From an uncultured Ilumatobacter sp. (GTDB taxonomy: Bacteria; Actinomycetota; Acidimicrobiia; Acidimicrobiales; Ilumatobacteraceae): DNA of 64,000 nucleotides. Both the position numbers and the translations under genes were made by a program. Of the stretch, positions 18,286 to 26,886 are shown one piece after another; the first letter of the stretch is position 1; every line of letters starts with the position of its first letter. Where the stretch lies: the NCBI GenBank assembly GCA_937905835.1, contig CALCXK010000103.1:30917-94916 (forward strand), read 5' to 3'. The notes beneath the pieces were generated by a model, which saw nothing but the letters and a program-made list of their open reading frames with translations, was not told the DNA's origin and did not search any database.

Positions 18286-20328
18286 TCAGGTGAACAAGGA
18301 ACCGTCAGCCAAGACGGTCTCGATCAGCGTCGTGTAGTACGCAGCTCCCGTCGATTTGAGGTGGATCCCGTCCTGATAGATGCAGTCGCCCTGGCACTGG
18401 CGATCGAGGCCATCCCAATACAGCACCTCGACGTTCGGAAGGCTGCTGGCAGCGTTGATCATCAGGCGATTGTTCCCCTCGTCGTAGCTGCCGTCCGGCA
18501 CCACGTTCTGGATCAGCAACACCCTCGGGACATCGCCGACGAGGCTCATCATCGCGTCCATCTCGTCGCTGCTGATCGGGCCGTTCGTTCCGAGATGGAT
18601 GACCAGTTCCTGCGGCAGTCGGCTGCGGTCCGACAGGGCCTGCACGACCTCGAGACCGCTCCCGAACGCTCGGCTCTCTGCCGCGTCGACGGCGAAGCCC
18701 GACGCTTTCAACTCGTCGGCGGCGCCCAACATCACTGAATCGCCGATGGCGAACTTCTGGGGGGTGGGCGGCAACGGCACCGTGGTCTCGACGGTCGCCT
18801 CCGGGACCTCATTGCCAGACTCTGTCTGAGTTTCGGGTTCATTTGAATCGGCAGGATCGAGTTCTGGAGCCAGTTCGACATCCGGCCCCGCTCCGGCTTC
18901 CGGCGTATCGTCACATGTGTTCAAGAGCACGCTACAGGTGGCCCCTGCGCCCCGCTGAAGCGACTCGTCCACTGCGTTTTGCTTCAGCTCAGCAGTTGCC
19001 AAGCTGGCGCCGGCGAAGATGGTGAGTGCGGTACCAACAAGGACACCACCGAGCACCGCGCCACGGTTTCCGTTCCGACGCGATTGTTCACCACGCCTCT
19101 TCCATGCAGCAGCAAACTCGCCCTTGCGAATCGGGGTCTCGATGAACCGGTAGGAGATCTCCGTGATGATCGCCGTGGCGACCAGACACAGCACCCACTC
19201 ATGAAACTTCAACTTGGTTCCAGCGATGTTCCGGACGATCTGGTAAATCGGCCAGTGGTAGAGATACAGCCCATACGAGCGGGTACCGACCCACAGCACC
19301 GTGGAGCCGCTCAACGCCCTGGCGGTCAGCGAACCACGGTGCGTCACAGCGGCGATGATCAACAGCGTTGCGATGCCAGCGACGAAGAAGCCGCCGCGGA
19401 ACAGCCACGGGTCGGCGCTGTTGTCGCCGAAGGTATCGATGAAACCGACCTTCCACGACATGATGGCGAGGACGCCAAACCCGACGAGGGCCAGCCCATC
19501 GAGCGCATGCGCCTTGTTTCGTAGCGGACCGCGCATCATGGCGACTGGGCGCCAGACCATTGCGAATGCTGCGCCGAGGAGCAGGCCACTGGAGCGGGAC
19601 AGCGTGGAGAGGTAGAGAGCGTCGCCCTTCGAGATGAATCGGCCGCCGATCTCCCAGTAGGCCGCCGGCGTGTTCGACGGGTCGGCGTCGATCGGACCCG
19701 GGTGGTACAGCACAGCGACGACGACGGCCACGAACACTGCGGCGCCGAACAGCCACACGCTGAGATCAGCGATCTTGCGACTGCCCTTGCGTAACAGCGC
19801 GATCATCACGATCGGCCAGACAAAATAAAACTGTTCTTCGACGGCAAGACTCCACAGATGGCGCAGCGGCGCAAAGTCGTTGCTCGCGCTATACCCAGCC
19901 CCGATAAAGATCTGATACCAATTCGAGATGTAGAACACGCCACCCAACAGGTCGCCGCGAAGCTGGCCCAACGCATCGCGTTCGAAAATCGCGGTCCAGA
20001 TCGACAGCAGGAGCAACATCACGAACAGTGCCGGGAGGAGCCGTCGGAACCGGCGCACCCAGAAGTTCTTCATGTTGACAGCGCCGGTCTTTTCGTGCTC
20101 GGCGATGAGGAGCAGCGTGATCAGGTAACCCGAGATGACGAAGAACACATCGACGCCGATAAACCCGCCCTTCAACCACGTGCTGTTGGCGTGATAGATC
20201 ATCACGGCTACGACAGCCAGCGCCCGCATGCCGTCGAGGCCGGGCAGGTACGGCACCTTGCTGATGTTCGCGTCCATTCGGCGGGGTGCGGGCGCAGCAT
20301 CGGGCGCGGAAATGACGGACATCACCAT
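18286..20328 (-). CDS. OafA-type acyltransferase with SGNH domain (2)
   Basis: A 680-residue paralogue of the downstream gene, with the same acyltransferase-3 membrane domain (MIYHANSTWLKGGFIGVDVFFVISGYLI), a shorter acidic Glu/Pro-rich linker and a C-terminal SGNH domain (GDSVMLGAADEL, HLGTNG, DGIHL). The catalytic residues are intact. The membrane halves are much more alike than the linkers, which suggests an old duplication with relaxed linkers. ATG 20328 or 20322 could be the start; neither has a ribosome site. The gene begins just 10 bp after the metF relic, so its promoter may lie within that relic. Confidence 0.87.
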   Translation of the reverse strand: MVMSVISAPDAAPAPRRMDANISKVPYLPGLDGMRALAVVAVMIYHANSTWLKGGFIGVDVFFVISGYLITLLLIAEHEKTGAVNMKNFWVRRFRRLLPALFVMLLLLSIWTAIFERDALGQLRGDLLGGVFYISNWYQIFIGAGYSASNDFAPLRHLWSLAVEEQFYFVWPIVMIALLRKGSRKIADLSVWLFGAAVFVAVVVAVLYHPGPIDADPSNTPAAYWEIGGRFISKGDALYLSTLSRSSGLLLGAAFAMVWRPVAMMRGPLRNKAHALDGLALVGFGVLAIMSWKVGFIDTFGDNSADPWLFRGGFFVAGIATLLIIAAVTHRGSLTARALSGSTVLWVGTRSYGLYLYHWPIYQIVRNIAGTKLKFHEWVLCLVATAIITEISYRFIETPIRKGEFAAAWKRRGEQSRRNGNRGAVLGGVLVGTALTIFAGASLATAELKQNAVDESLQRGAGATCSVLLNTCDDTPEAGAGPDVELAPELDPADSNEPETQTESGNEVPEATVETTVPLPPTPQKFAIGDSVMLGAADELKASGFAVDAAESRAFGSGLEVVQALSDRSRLPQELVIHLGTNGPISSDEMDAMMSLVGDVPRVLLIQNVVPDGSYDEGNNRLMINAASSLPNVEVLYWDGLDRQCQGDCIYQDGIHLKSTGAAYYTTLIETVLADGSLFT

Positions 20329-20338
20329 CAAGTATCGC

Positions 20339-20698
20339 TCAGACGAGCACCGATCCAAGGTTCACCCTGATTTGTTTTGCTACTTCAGACCGGTTGAGCG
20401 TGTAGAGATGGAGGCCCGGAGCGCCTGCATCAATCAGGTCGGTGCACAGCGCTGAAGCGAGCTCGATGCCGATCCGCTTGGCCTGCGTACCGATAGTCAC
20501 CTGCCGGAGTGGAACCGTCGACGGGCAGGTCGCCGCCGAGGGCGATCAGACCCACCTGCGCCATATGTGATGCTGACGAAGTCTGGCCCCAGTGGCGCAC
20601 GTTCGGCCACGGTCCGACCGAGGGTTAATTGCGCACGAGCGGGAACACTCGAACGAGAGGGTCCGTCCTGCTGCCAGCTTGTCGGCGATCCGAGCCAT
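20339..20698 (-). pseudogene. metF: Decayed metF (methylenetetrahydrofolate reductase) relic
   Basis: Pieces of MetF occur in order but in different frames. From ATG 20698 the start MARIADKLAAGRTLSFE is in one frame. LGPDFVSITYGAGGSDR follows in a second frame. A third frame gives IALGGDLPVDGSTPAGDYRYAG from the middle of the enzyme. The last stretch, KRIGIELASALCTDLIDAGAPGLHLYTLNRSE, ends at the TGA at 20339-20341. About 360 bp remain of a gene that is normally near 880 bp, so there are both frameshifts and large internal deletions. It cannot encode an active reductase. A functional metF would have to be elsewhere in the genome. Confidence 0.85.
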
Positions 20699-20827
20699 AA
20701 TTTGCTGAATGTAACGAGCAGGTTCCGGGGCGTAGCCGCCAAGTTGGCAACTTCCCGCCCACCGGAACGATTCCACAATATGGAACGCCGAGGGCCGCGA
20801 CCCGTGGCCGTCCCCTCACTCTGTAAG

Positions 20828-22396
20828 TCAGTGGCGGAAGTGGCGTTGGCCGGTGAAGACCATCGCGAGCCCGTGCTCGTTCGCTGCCGCGATCACTTCG
20901 TCATCACGCATCGACCCTCCCGGCTGAATCACGCACGACACGCCAGCTTCGACAGCAGCATCGAGGCCATCGCGGAACGGGAAGAAGGCATCGCTCGCAC
21001 ACGCCCCACCACTAGCGCGGCCGTCAGCGCGAGCCGTTGCGATCCGGGCCGAATCGAGCCGGTTCTGCTGCCCTGCACCAATACCGAAGGCCTGGCGATC
21101 CTTGGTATAGACGATTGCATTGCTGGTGACCGCGGCACAGACCGTCCAGGCGAATTCCATGTCGACCCACTGGTTTTCGGTCGGCTGCAGGTTGGTGACG
21201 ACCCGCCAGTCATCGCTGCGACCTGCAACGGGATCGGGCTGCTGGACGAGCAGTCCACCGTCGATCGGACGGACATCAAACGGCAGTGGCGACGGCGCGT
21301 TGGCCGCAATGACACGCAGGTTCTTCTTTTTGGCGAAGGTCGCGAGTGCGTCGTCATCGAACCCGGGAGCGACGACCACTTCGGTGAACACGTCGCCGAG
21401 CGCTATCGCCATCTCGTTGGTGACGGTGCGATTGACAGCGACGACGCCGCCGAAGGCACTGACCGGATCGCACGCGTTGGCCCGGATGTACGCGGTCGTG
21501 ATGTCATCGGCGATGGCGACGCCACACGGGTTGGCGTGCTTGACGATCACACACGCCGGGCCGTCGAAGCGTTGGACGAGGCGCCAGGCCGCCTCGGTGT
21601 CATAGAGGTTGAGATAGCTCAGCTCCTTGCCGCCGTACTGCGTCATCGAATCCCACCAGCTCGTTGCACCAGCTTGGCGATACCGCGCACCTTCCTGATG
21701 CGGGTTCTCGCCGTAGCGCAGCGACTGCACGTTCGAGAGCGCCAGATGGATCGAGGCGGGCAGAGCACCTGCCGTATCGACGTCGTTGACCTCGACCGTT
21801 TCGTCGGCGACGTCCGGATCGTTGCCGTCGAACCACGTGACGATCGCTGCGTCATAGGCCGCCGTGTGGGCAAACGCTGCTCGGGCGAGCCGCCGCTTGG
21901 TGTTGGCCGACAGGGCGCCATCGGCACGCAGTTCGGCGATCACCGGGTCGTAGCTCTTCGGGTCAACAATCACCGCTACATGCGCATGATTCTTGGCCGC
22001 GGCACGAACCATTGCCGGGCCACCGATATCGATCATCTCGACTGCCGAGCCGCTGCCGTGTTGAAAGTCGTCGAGGCCTTGGCCGAACGGGTAGAGGTTG
22101 CCGACGACGAGGCTGATCGGCTCGATGCCGTACTCGGCCATGTCGGAAAGATGCTCAGCGTCGGTTGGATCAGCGAGGATGCCACCGTGGACCTTCGGGT
22201 GCAGCGTCACCACTCGATGGCTCAAAATCGCTGGCACACCGGTCAGATCTGCAACGTCGGTGACGTCAATACCTTCAGCCGCAATTACCTTGGCGGTCCC
22301 GCCACTCGAGACGATCGACCACCCCAGTTCACGGAGGGAGCGGGCGAAGTCGACGACTCCGGACTTGTCGTACACGGACAGCAACGCGGTGGGCAC
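20828..22396 (-). CDS. purH: Bifunctional AICAR transformylase/IMP cyclohydrolase
   Basis: The 522-residue enzyme performs the last two steps of IMP synthesis. The N-terminal MGS-like cyclohydrolase domain starts with ALLSVYDKSG and includes HPKVHGG. The transformylase domain contains SLRYGENPHQ, the catalytic Lys-His in VKHANPCG, and ends with FFPFRDG and the typical RHFRH tail. The GTG at 22396 was chosen for family length and because TACGCT lies 7 nt upstream; the upstream in-frame ATG adds a non-homologous Trp/Arg-rich extension. purN is not adjacent. Confidence 0.95.
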   Translation of the reverse strand: MPTALLSVYDKSGVVDFARSLRELGWSIVSSGGTAKVIAAEGIDVTDVADLTGVPAILSHRVVTLHPKVHGGILADPTDAEHLSDMAEYGIEPISLVVGNLYPFGQGLDDFQHGSGSAVEMIDIGGPAMVRAAAKNHAHVAVIVDPKSYDPVIAELRADGALSANTKRRLARAAFAHTAAYDAAIVTWFDGNDPDVADETVEVNDVDTAGALPASIHLALSNVQSLRYGENPHQEGARYRQAGATSWWDSMTQYGGKELSYLNLYDTEAAWRLVQRFDGPACVIVKHANPCGVAIADDITTAYIRANACDPVSAFGGVVAVNRTVTNEMAIALGDVFTEVVVAPGFDDDALATFAKKKNLRVIAANAPSPLPFDVRPIDGGLLVQQPDPVAGRSDDWRVVTNLQPTENQWVDMEFAWTVCAAVTSNAIVYTKDRQAFGIGAGQQNRLDSARIATARADGRASGGACASDAFFPFRDGLDAAVEAGVSCVIQPGGSMRDDEVIAAANEHGLAMVFTGQRHFRH

Positions 22397-22403
22397 GGCA
22401 CCG

Positions 22404-22409
22404 AGCGTA
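22404..22409 (-). promoter_or_regulatory. -10 hexamer of purH
   Basis: On the minus strand TACGCT ends 7 nt before GTG 22396. Confidence 0.5.
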
Positions 22410-22575
22410 GACAGGTGACCTGCCGCGCGCCGCCAAATATCTGCAACCCACATTGTCATTCGTCACGTCGCACCTGCCAGAGCGACTAGGTTTCCTTTGC
22501 GTTCTGTGTGACCTGCGCCACACGGTGGCTGTCGCCATCTCAATCTCGGCAACTCACACTCAGAAAGGATCCGAC

Positions 22576-23079
22576 ATGGACTTCAGTAAATTCAAGACAT
22601 CCGATTGGCTCATCGTTGGTGGAGGCGTCTTCACGCTCATCGGCGGGTTGTTCCTTGACTGGATCAAAATCGAGGCCTTCGGGATCTCCGGCGGCAACGC
22701 ATTCGACTTCACGCTCACGGGAGCGCTGCCATGGCTGCTCGTCATCGCCGCCACGGTCATTACTGTGCTGCTCGTTCTCGAGAAACTCGACGCCAAGGCG
22801 CAGCCGTGGCCACTGATCCTGCTCGGCGCCACCGCCTTTGCTGCTCTCCTCCTCCTCATTCGAGTGGTCTTCAACCCAGGAATCGGAGACGAGGGCAGCC
22901 CTGACATGGGGATGTTTGTTACCTTCGTTGCTGCGCTGGTCACCACCGCAGGAGCGTTCCTCAACTTCCAGGCGTCGGGCGGCGAACTGTCCGACCTGAT
23001 CGATATGAAAAAGCTCAAGGCGAGCTTCTCAGTTGGCAGTAAGGATGGCGGGAGCGACATGCCCCCGCCGGCCCAGTGA
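22576..23079 (+). CDS. Small four-helix membrane protein
   Basis: A 167-residue protein with four hydrophobic segments (WLIVGGGVFTLIGGLFLDW, LPWLLVIAATVITVLLVL, PLILLGATAFAALLLLIRVV, MFVTFVAALVTTAGAFL) and a hydrophilic, Pro-ending tail. I do not recognise a named family, although four-helix proteins of this layout are common in actinobacteria. The start ATG has a good ribosome site (AGAAAGGA, 6 nt spacing) and removes an upstream extension of poor coding quality. It is followed directly by the first of two hairpins around the next gene. Confidence 0.75.
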   Translation: MDFSKFKTSDWLIVGGGVFTLIGGLFLDWIKIEAFGISGGNAFDFTLTGALPWLLVIAATVITVLLVLEKLDAKAQPWPLILLGATAFAALLLLIRVVFNPGIGDEGSPDMGMFVTFVAALVTTAGAFLNFQASGGELSDLIDMKKLKASFSVGSKDGGSDMPPPAQ

Positions 23080-23110
23080 CCACTCACTCACCCACCGCTT
23101 CTACACCGAA

Positions 23111-23153
23111 GGCGTGAGGTAGGTGCGCATCTGGTGCGCACCTACCTCACGCC
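23111..23153. repeat. 43-nt hairpin, left copy around the AbiEi/Vsr-fold gene
   Basis: ggcgtgaggtaggtgcgca (23111-23129) and its exact reverse complement (23135-23153) form a perfect 19-bp stem with a 5-nt loop. The right arm is identical to the right arm of the hairpin at 24189-24231, and the left arms differ at two positions. Confidence 0.9.
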
Positions 23154-23262
23154 TTTGAAGTTTTCGGGGCCGATCGAGACCCGGTCGATAGCGTCAGCCA
23201 TTCGGGTCCTCGCCCCACTTCGGACTCACGTCCCACGTTCACTCTCGAACCTGGAGGCCCTG

Positions 23263-24195
23263 ATGATCCGTCTGTCACCCGAACTCGCTGCACGAATCGC
23301 AACCCGCCACGGCGCGGTACACCACACCGAACTGATCCGTGACGGGTGTGCACCGAGCGCAATCCGGCGCTGCATCACAGCGCGCGAACTCATCGTCCAC
23401 CATCGCCAGACGTATCGAATCGCGACATCACCTGAGACCTTCGAATTCCGGTGCGCTGCCGCCTGCCTTGCCGAGCAATCAGCAATCGTCACCGGGCCAG
23501 CAGCCGCAAGGCTCTGGGGCTTTCGACATGTCTGGCGCACCGATCATCCGATCGTCCTCATCGAACACGGACGCAACGCACTGGCGCATGGAGTGCTCAT
23601 CCGTCGGTCCAATAAAATGAGCGGACAGGATTTCGTCATCCGGCCCGACGGCATCCGGATTGCCACTCCACCGAGGACTTGGTTCGACTGTGCCCGCGAT
23701 CTCGACGATCCGCATTTTGAACGGCTCACCGAATGGGTCCTCGACACACACGCGCCGCCGCCAGCACTCTGGAGCGTTGTCCAACACCTCGGACAGCAAG
23801 GACGTCCCGGGCTCGCCCGAGTTCGGCGCGTGTATTCGCAGAGGTCGGTGTGGCAAAAGCCTGCAGGGTCAGGCCTCGAGCTACGAGTACTTCGCGCGCT
23901 CGAACGATCGGGCGTGCCGGAATTGATTCGCCAACATCCGATTCGCTTGCCAGACGGATCAATCATCCATCCGGATGGAGCGCTTCCGGATCTGCGTTGG
24001 GCCGTCGAGGTCGATCACGTCACGTGGCATGGGGGCCGCTTCGACGCGCAGTACGACAAGGGGCGCGATCGGCTGCTCCGCAAGATCGGCTGGCAGGTCG
24101 AGCGGGTGACGGACCAAGAACTGCGCGAGGACTTCTCCGGCACGATCAGTGGCATCGTCGAGATGTACCAGCTCAGAAAATCGGAAAAGGCGTGA
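23263..24195 (+). CDS. AbiEi-like/Vsr-fold (DUF559-type) nuclease
   Basis: A 310-residue protein with an N-terminal winged-helix of the AbiEi antitoxin type (about 1-55: ARIATRHGAVHHTELIRDGCAPSAIRRCI). A middle domain follows, and the C-terminal half resembles Vsr/DUF559 endonucleases. In the latter, D243, E249 and D251 in LPDLRWAVEVDHVTWH are candidate metal ligands, and DKGRDRLLRKIGWQVERVT is the usual closing motif. The catalytic positions look intact. Actinobacterial genomes often hold several such genes without a cognate toxin, and no toxin gene is adjacent here. ATG 23263 has GGAGG upstream. The gene lies between two near-identical hairpins, the second of which contains its last codon and stop. 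Confidence 0.75.
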   Translation: MIRLSPELAARIATRHGAVHHTELIRDGCAPSAIRRCITARELIVHHRQTYRIATSPETFEFRCAAACLAEQSAIVTGPAAARLWGFRHVWRTDHPIVLIEHGRNALAHGVLIRRSNKMSGQDFVIRPDGIRIATPPRTWFDCARDLDDPHFERLTEWVLDTHAPPPALWSVVQHLGQQGRPGLARVRRVYSQRSVWQKPAGSGLELRVLRALERSGVPELIRQHPIRLPDGSIIHPDGALPDLRWAVEVDHVTWHGGRFDAQYDKGRDRLLRKIGWQVERVTDQELREDFSGTISGIVEMYQLRKSEKA

Positions 24196-24231
24196 GGTTG
24201 ATGCGCAGTGAGTGCGCACCTACCTCACGCC
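24189..24231. repeat. 43-nt hairpin, right copy overlapping the gene's stop codon
   Basis: ggcgtgaggttgatgcgca (24189-24207) and tgcgcacctacctcacgcc (24213-24231) form a stem with two mismatched positions around a 5-nt loop. The TGA of the enclosed gene (24193-24195) is inside the left arm. It is also a plausible terminator between this gene and convergent sucD. Confidence 0.9.
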
Positions 24232-24251
24232 TTCGCACGAAAGCGGGGTGA

Positions 24252-25148
24252 TTAGAGGGTGGCGACGATCTCGGCCATCAGTTCGCCGGCTTCGGTCGGG
24301 TTGAGACCGACCTTGACGCCAGCGGCTGCGAGTGCATCCATCTTGCCCTGAGCTGTGCCCTTGTTGCCAGAGACAATGGCGCCTGCGTGGCCCATCTTCT
24401 TGCCGGCCGGTGCGGTAACACCCGCAATGTACGCGCTCATCGGCTTGGTGACGTTGGCTGCGATGTACTCGGCTGCTTCTTCTTCGGCCGAGCCGCCGAT
24501 CTCGCCGAGCATCATGATCGCGTCCGTCTCGGGGTCGTTCTGGAACTCGGACAGGCAGTCGATGAAGTTGGTACCGGGGACGGGGTCGCCACCGATGCCG
24601 ACACAGGTCGACACGCCGATGCCACGCTGCTTGAGCTCGTAGAGCGCCTGGTACGTGAGCGTGCCGGAGCGGCTCACGATGCCAACATTCGGGCGACCAG
24701 CGGTGGGAAGCTGCGCGATTTCACCGGCTGTGATGCCGATATTGCACTTGCCGGGGCTGATGATGCCGGGGCAGTTCGGGCCGAGCAGGCGGGTGCCCGG
24801 GAAGTCACGCTTCAGGCGGTTGAACAACTTTGCTTCGTCGTGCGCCGGGATGCCCTCGGTGATGCAGACGATGAAAGCGATGCCAGCTTCGGCTGCTTCC
24901 ATAATGGCGCCCGGAGCGAACTTCGGCGGCACGGTGGCGAACGACGCATTTGCACCTGTTGCCTCGACGGCCTCAGCCACCGTGTTGAAGATCGGGATAC
25001 CATCGACGTCTTGCCCGCCCTTACCAGGGGTAACACCGCCGACGACCTGAGTGCCGTAGTCGCGATTGCGGAGGCCGTGGTACTTGCCCTGGCCGCCGGT
25101 GAGGCCCTGGACGATGACCTTGGTGTTCTCGTCAACAAAAATTGCCAT
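24252..25148 (-). CDS. sucD: Succinyl-CoA synthetase alpha subunit
   Basis: A 298-residue subunit that binds CoA and carries the phosphorylated histidine of succinyl-CoA synthetase. The Rossmann CoA-binding part includes VQGLTGGQGKYH and GGVTPGKGG, and the phospho-histidine is H254 in MGHAGAIVSG. Length is typical. It lies 22 bp downstream of sucC on the same strand, so the two are co-transcribed. With SucC it makes ATP or GTP from succinyl-CoA. Confidence 0.96.
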   Translation of the reverse strand: MAIFVDENTKVIVQGLTGGQGKYHGLRNRDYGTQVVGGVTPGKGGQDVDGIPIFNTVAEAVEATGANASFATVPPKFAPGAIMEAAEAGIAFIVCITEGIPAHDEAKLFNRLKRDFPGTRLLGPNCPGIISPGKCNIGITAGEIAQLPTAGRPNVGIVSRSGTLTYQALYELKQRGIGVSTCVGIGGDPVPGTNFIDCLSEFQNDPETDAIMMLGEIGGSAEEEAAEYIAANVTKPMSAYIAGVTAPAGKKMGHAGAIVSGNKGTAQGKMDALAAAGVKVGLNPTEAGELMAEIVATL

Positions 25149-25170
25149 GTGTCAGTACTGCTTTCGGCTC

Positions 25171-26316
25171 TTATTTCGCGAGCTCGACGGCCACACGGGC
25201 AGCGTCAAGCATGGTCGGCTCCGAGCGGAGCTTGTTGTGCGGGATACCGGCATCGAGCAGGATCTGACGCCCTTCTTCTGCGTTCGTGCCGTCGAGACGG
25301 ATCACAATCGGCGCCTTCAGGTCGACACGGCCCATGGCCTCGACAATGCCCTTGGCAACTTCTTCGCCACGCGTAATGCCGCCGAAGATGTTGATGAAAA
25401 TCGACTTGACGTTCTCGTCGAAGTTAATGACTTCGAGTGCCCCCGCCATGACGTCGGCGTTCGCGCCACCGCCGATGTCGAGGAAGTTGGCAGCGGAGCC
25501 ACCGACCTGGTTGACGACGTCGAGCGTCGACATCGCGAGGCCAGCGCCGTTAGCAATGATGCCGACGGTGCCGTCGAGGCCGATGTATTGAAGATTCTTC
25601 TCCCCAGCCATCTTCTCGCGTTCGTCCATCTCGGTGAGACCGCGGAATGCGTCCCACTCGGGGTGGCGGAACTCAGCGTTGTCATCGAGCGTGACCTTGG
25701 CGTCGAGTGCATGCACCTCGCCAGTCGGCTTGAGGATCAACGGGTTGATCTCGGCGAGGTCGCAGTCACCTTCGTCGTAGCAGCGGTACAGCTTGACGAG
25801 GATGTCGGTCGCACCCTCGATGGCGCGCTCTGGAAGCTCCGCGTCGAGGCATGCCTGGCGAGCCACTTCTTCGGAGAGTCCGTCGACGGGGTCGATATGT
25901 AACTTGACAATCGCGTCGGGGTTCGTTTCGGCGACGACTTCGATCTCGACGCCACCTTCGCGGGAGAGCATCATCAGATGCTTCTTCTCGCTGCGATCGA
26001 GGCTGAATGAGACGTAGTACTCCTCGTCGATATCCGAAGCGGCTTCGACCCAGAGGCGACGCACCACATGGCCCTTGATGTCCATCCCTAAAATGTTGCC
26101 GGCGTGCTCTCGCACTTCGGCTTCGTTGTCAGCGAGCTTGATACCGCCAGCCTTGCCGCGGCCACCGACTTGCACCTGCGCCTTGACGACGACGGGGTAG
26201 CCGGCAGATGCGGCCTCCTTCACCGCCTCGTCGACGGTGTCGGCTGGCCCGCCCGGGCTGACCGGAATGTCATAGCGGGCGAAGTACTGCTTGCCCTGAT
26301 ACTCGAAGAGATCCAC
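25171..26316 (-). CDS. sucC: Succinyl-CoA synthetase beta subunit
   Basis: A 381-residue subunit with an N-terminal ATP-grasp domain (MDLFEYQGKQYFARYDIPV; VVKAQVQVGGRGKAGGIK) and a C-terminal flavodoxin-like domain with GGIxxGEEVAKG and RLDGTNAEEG. It holds the nucleotide site and completes the SucCD enzyme of the TCA cycle. The GTG start at 26316 has a GAGGG ribosome site. The B12-binding gene lies 63 bp upstream on the same strand, which suggests a unit that can feed succinyl-CoA from methylmalonyl-CoA. Confidence 0.96.
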   Translation of the reverse strand: MDLFEYQGKQYFARYDIPVSPGGPADTVDEAVKEAASAGYPVVVKAQVQVGGRGKAGGIKLADNEAEVREHAGNILGMDIKGHVVRRLWVEAASDIDEEYYVSFSLDRSEKKHLMMLSREGGVEIEVVAETNPDAIVKLHIDPVDGLSEEVARQACLDAELPERAIEGATDILVKLYRCYDEGDCDLAEINPLILKPTGEVHALDAKVTLDDNAEFRHPEWDAFRGLTEMDEREKMAGEKNLQYIGLDGTVGIIANGAGLAMSTLDVVNQVGGSAANFLDIGGGANADVMAGALEVINFDENVKSIFINIFGGITRGEEVAKGIVEAMGRVDLKAPIVIRLDGTNAEEGRQILLDAGIPHNKLRSEPTMLDAARVAVELAK

Positions 26317-26379
26317 GTTGGGAGCCCTCGCTTTCTTGTTTACGGATGTTCTGAATAGTGTGGTCGACCAGCGAGCCGA

Positions 26380-26784
26380 TCAGGACGCTGTTTCGTCGAG
26401 GGCATCTTCGAGCCACTCGCCGATGGCCTTCAGCGATGAGCCGGGGCCGAAGATCTCAGCAACGCCCTGCTCGCGCAGGGAGCGTGCATCAGCATTGGGA
26501 ATGACGCCACCTCCGAAGACGAGTACGTCGCCGAGGTCACGATTGCGGAGCTCTTCCATGACGCGCGGGAAGAGCGTGAGGTGTGCGCCGGAGAGGAGCG
26601 ACAGGCCCACACCATCGGCGTCTTCCTGCAGAACTGTTTCAGCGATCTGTTCTGGCGTCTGATGTAGTCCGGTGTAGATGACCTCGAAACCATGGTCACG
26701 AAGGGCTCTGGTGATGGTCTTGGCGCCTCGGTCGTGGCCATCCAGGCCTGGCTTCGCGACGACAATGCGATAGGTGCGCTTCAC
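26380..26784 (-). CDS. Stand-alone cobalamin-binding domain (mutase small subunit)
   Basis: A 134-residue B12-binding domain like the C-terminal part of methylmalonyl-CoA mutase. The base-off motif is D15-G-H17-D-R-G20 in KPGLDGHDRG, supported by GLSLLSGAHL and VFGGGVIP. It would supply the cofactor to a separate catalytic subunit, for methylmalonyl-CoA mutase or a related acyl-CoA isomerase; no such subunit is in the window. It precedes sucC by 63 bp, fitting a path to succinyl-CoA. The GTG start has TAAGGT 9 nt upstream. Confidence 0.85.
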   Translation of the reverse strand: MKRTYRIVVAKPGLDGHDRGAKTITRALRDHGFEVIYTGLHQTPEQIAETVLQEDADGVGLSLLSGAHLTLFPRVMEELRNRDLGDVLVFGGGVIPNADARSLREQGVAEIFGPGSSLKAIGEWLEDALDETAS

Positions 26785-26886
26785 AGACCACGGACCTTAT
26801 GCGGCTGGCAAGCCGATCCACCAACCCATGGGATCCTGAACGGTCGTCAGTGATGAAGGCGGGCTCAGCGACGGCAGACTGGGAAC

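Noticed and set aside
20567..22489. A 640-codon plus-strand open frame opposite purH
   Set aside because: It is the antisense shadow of a clear purH, its product is Arg/Asp-rich without any family motif, and it runs across the metF relic.
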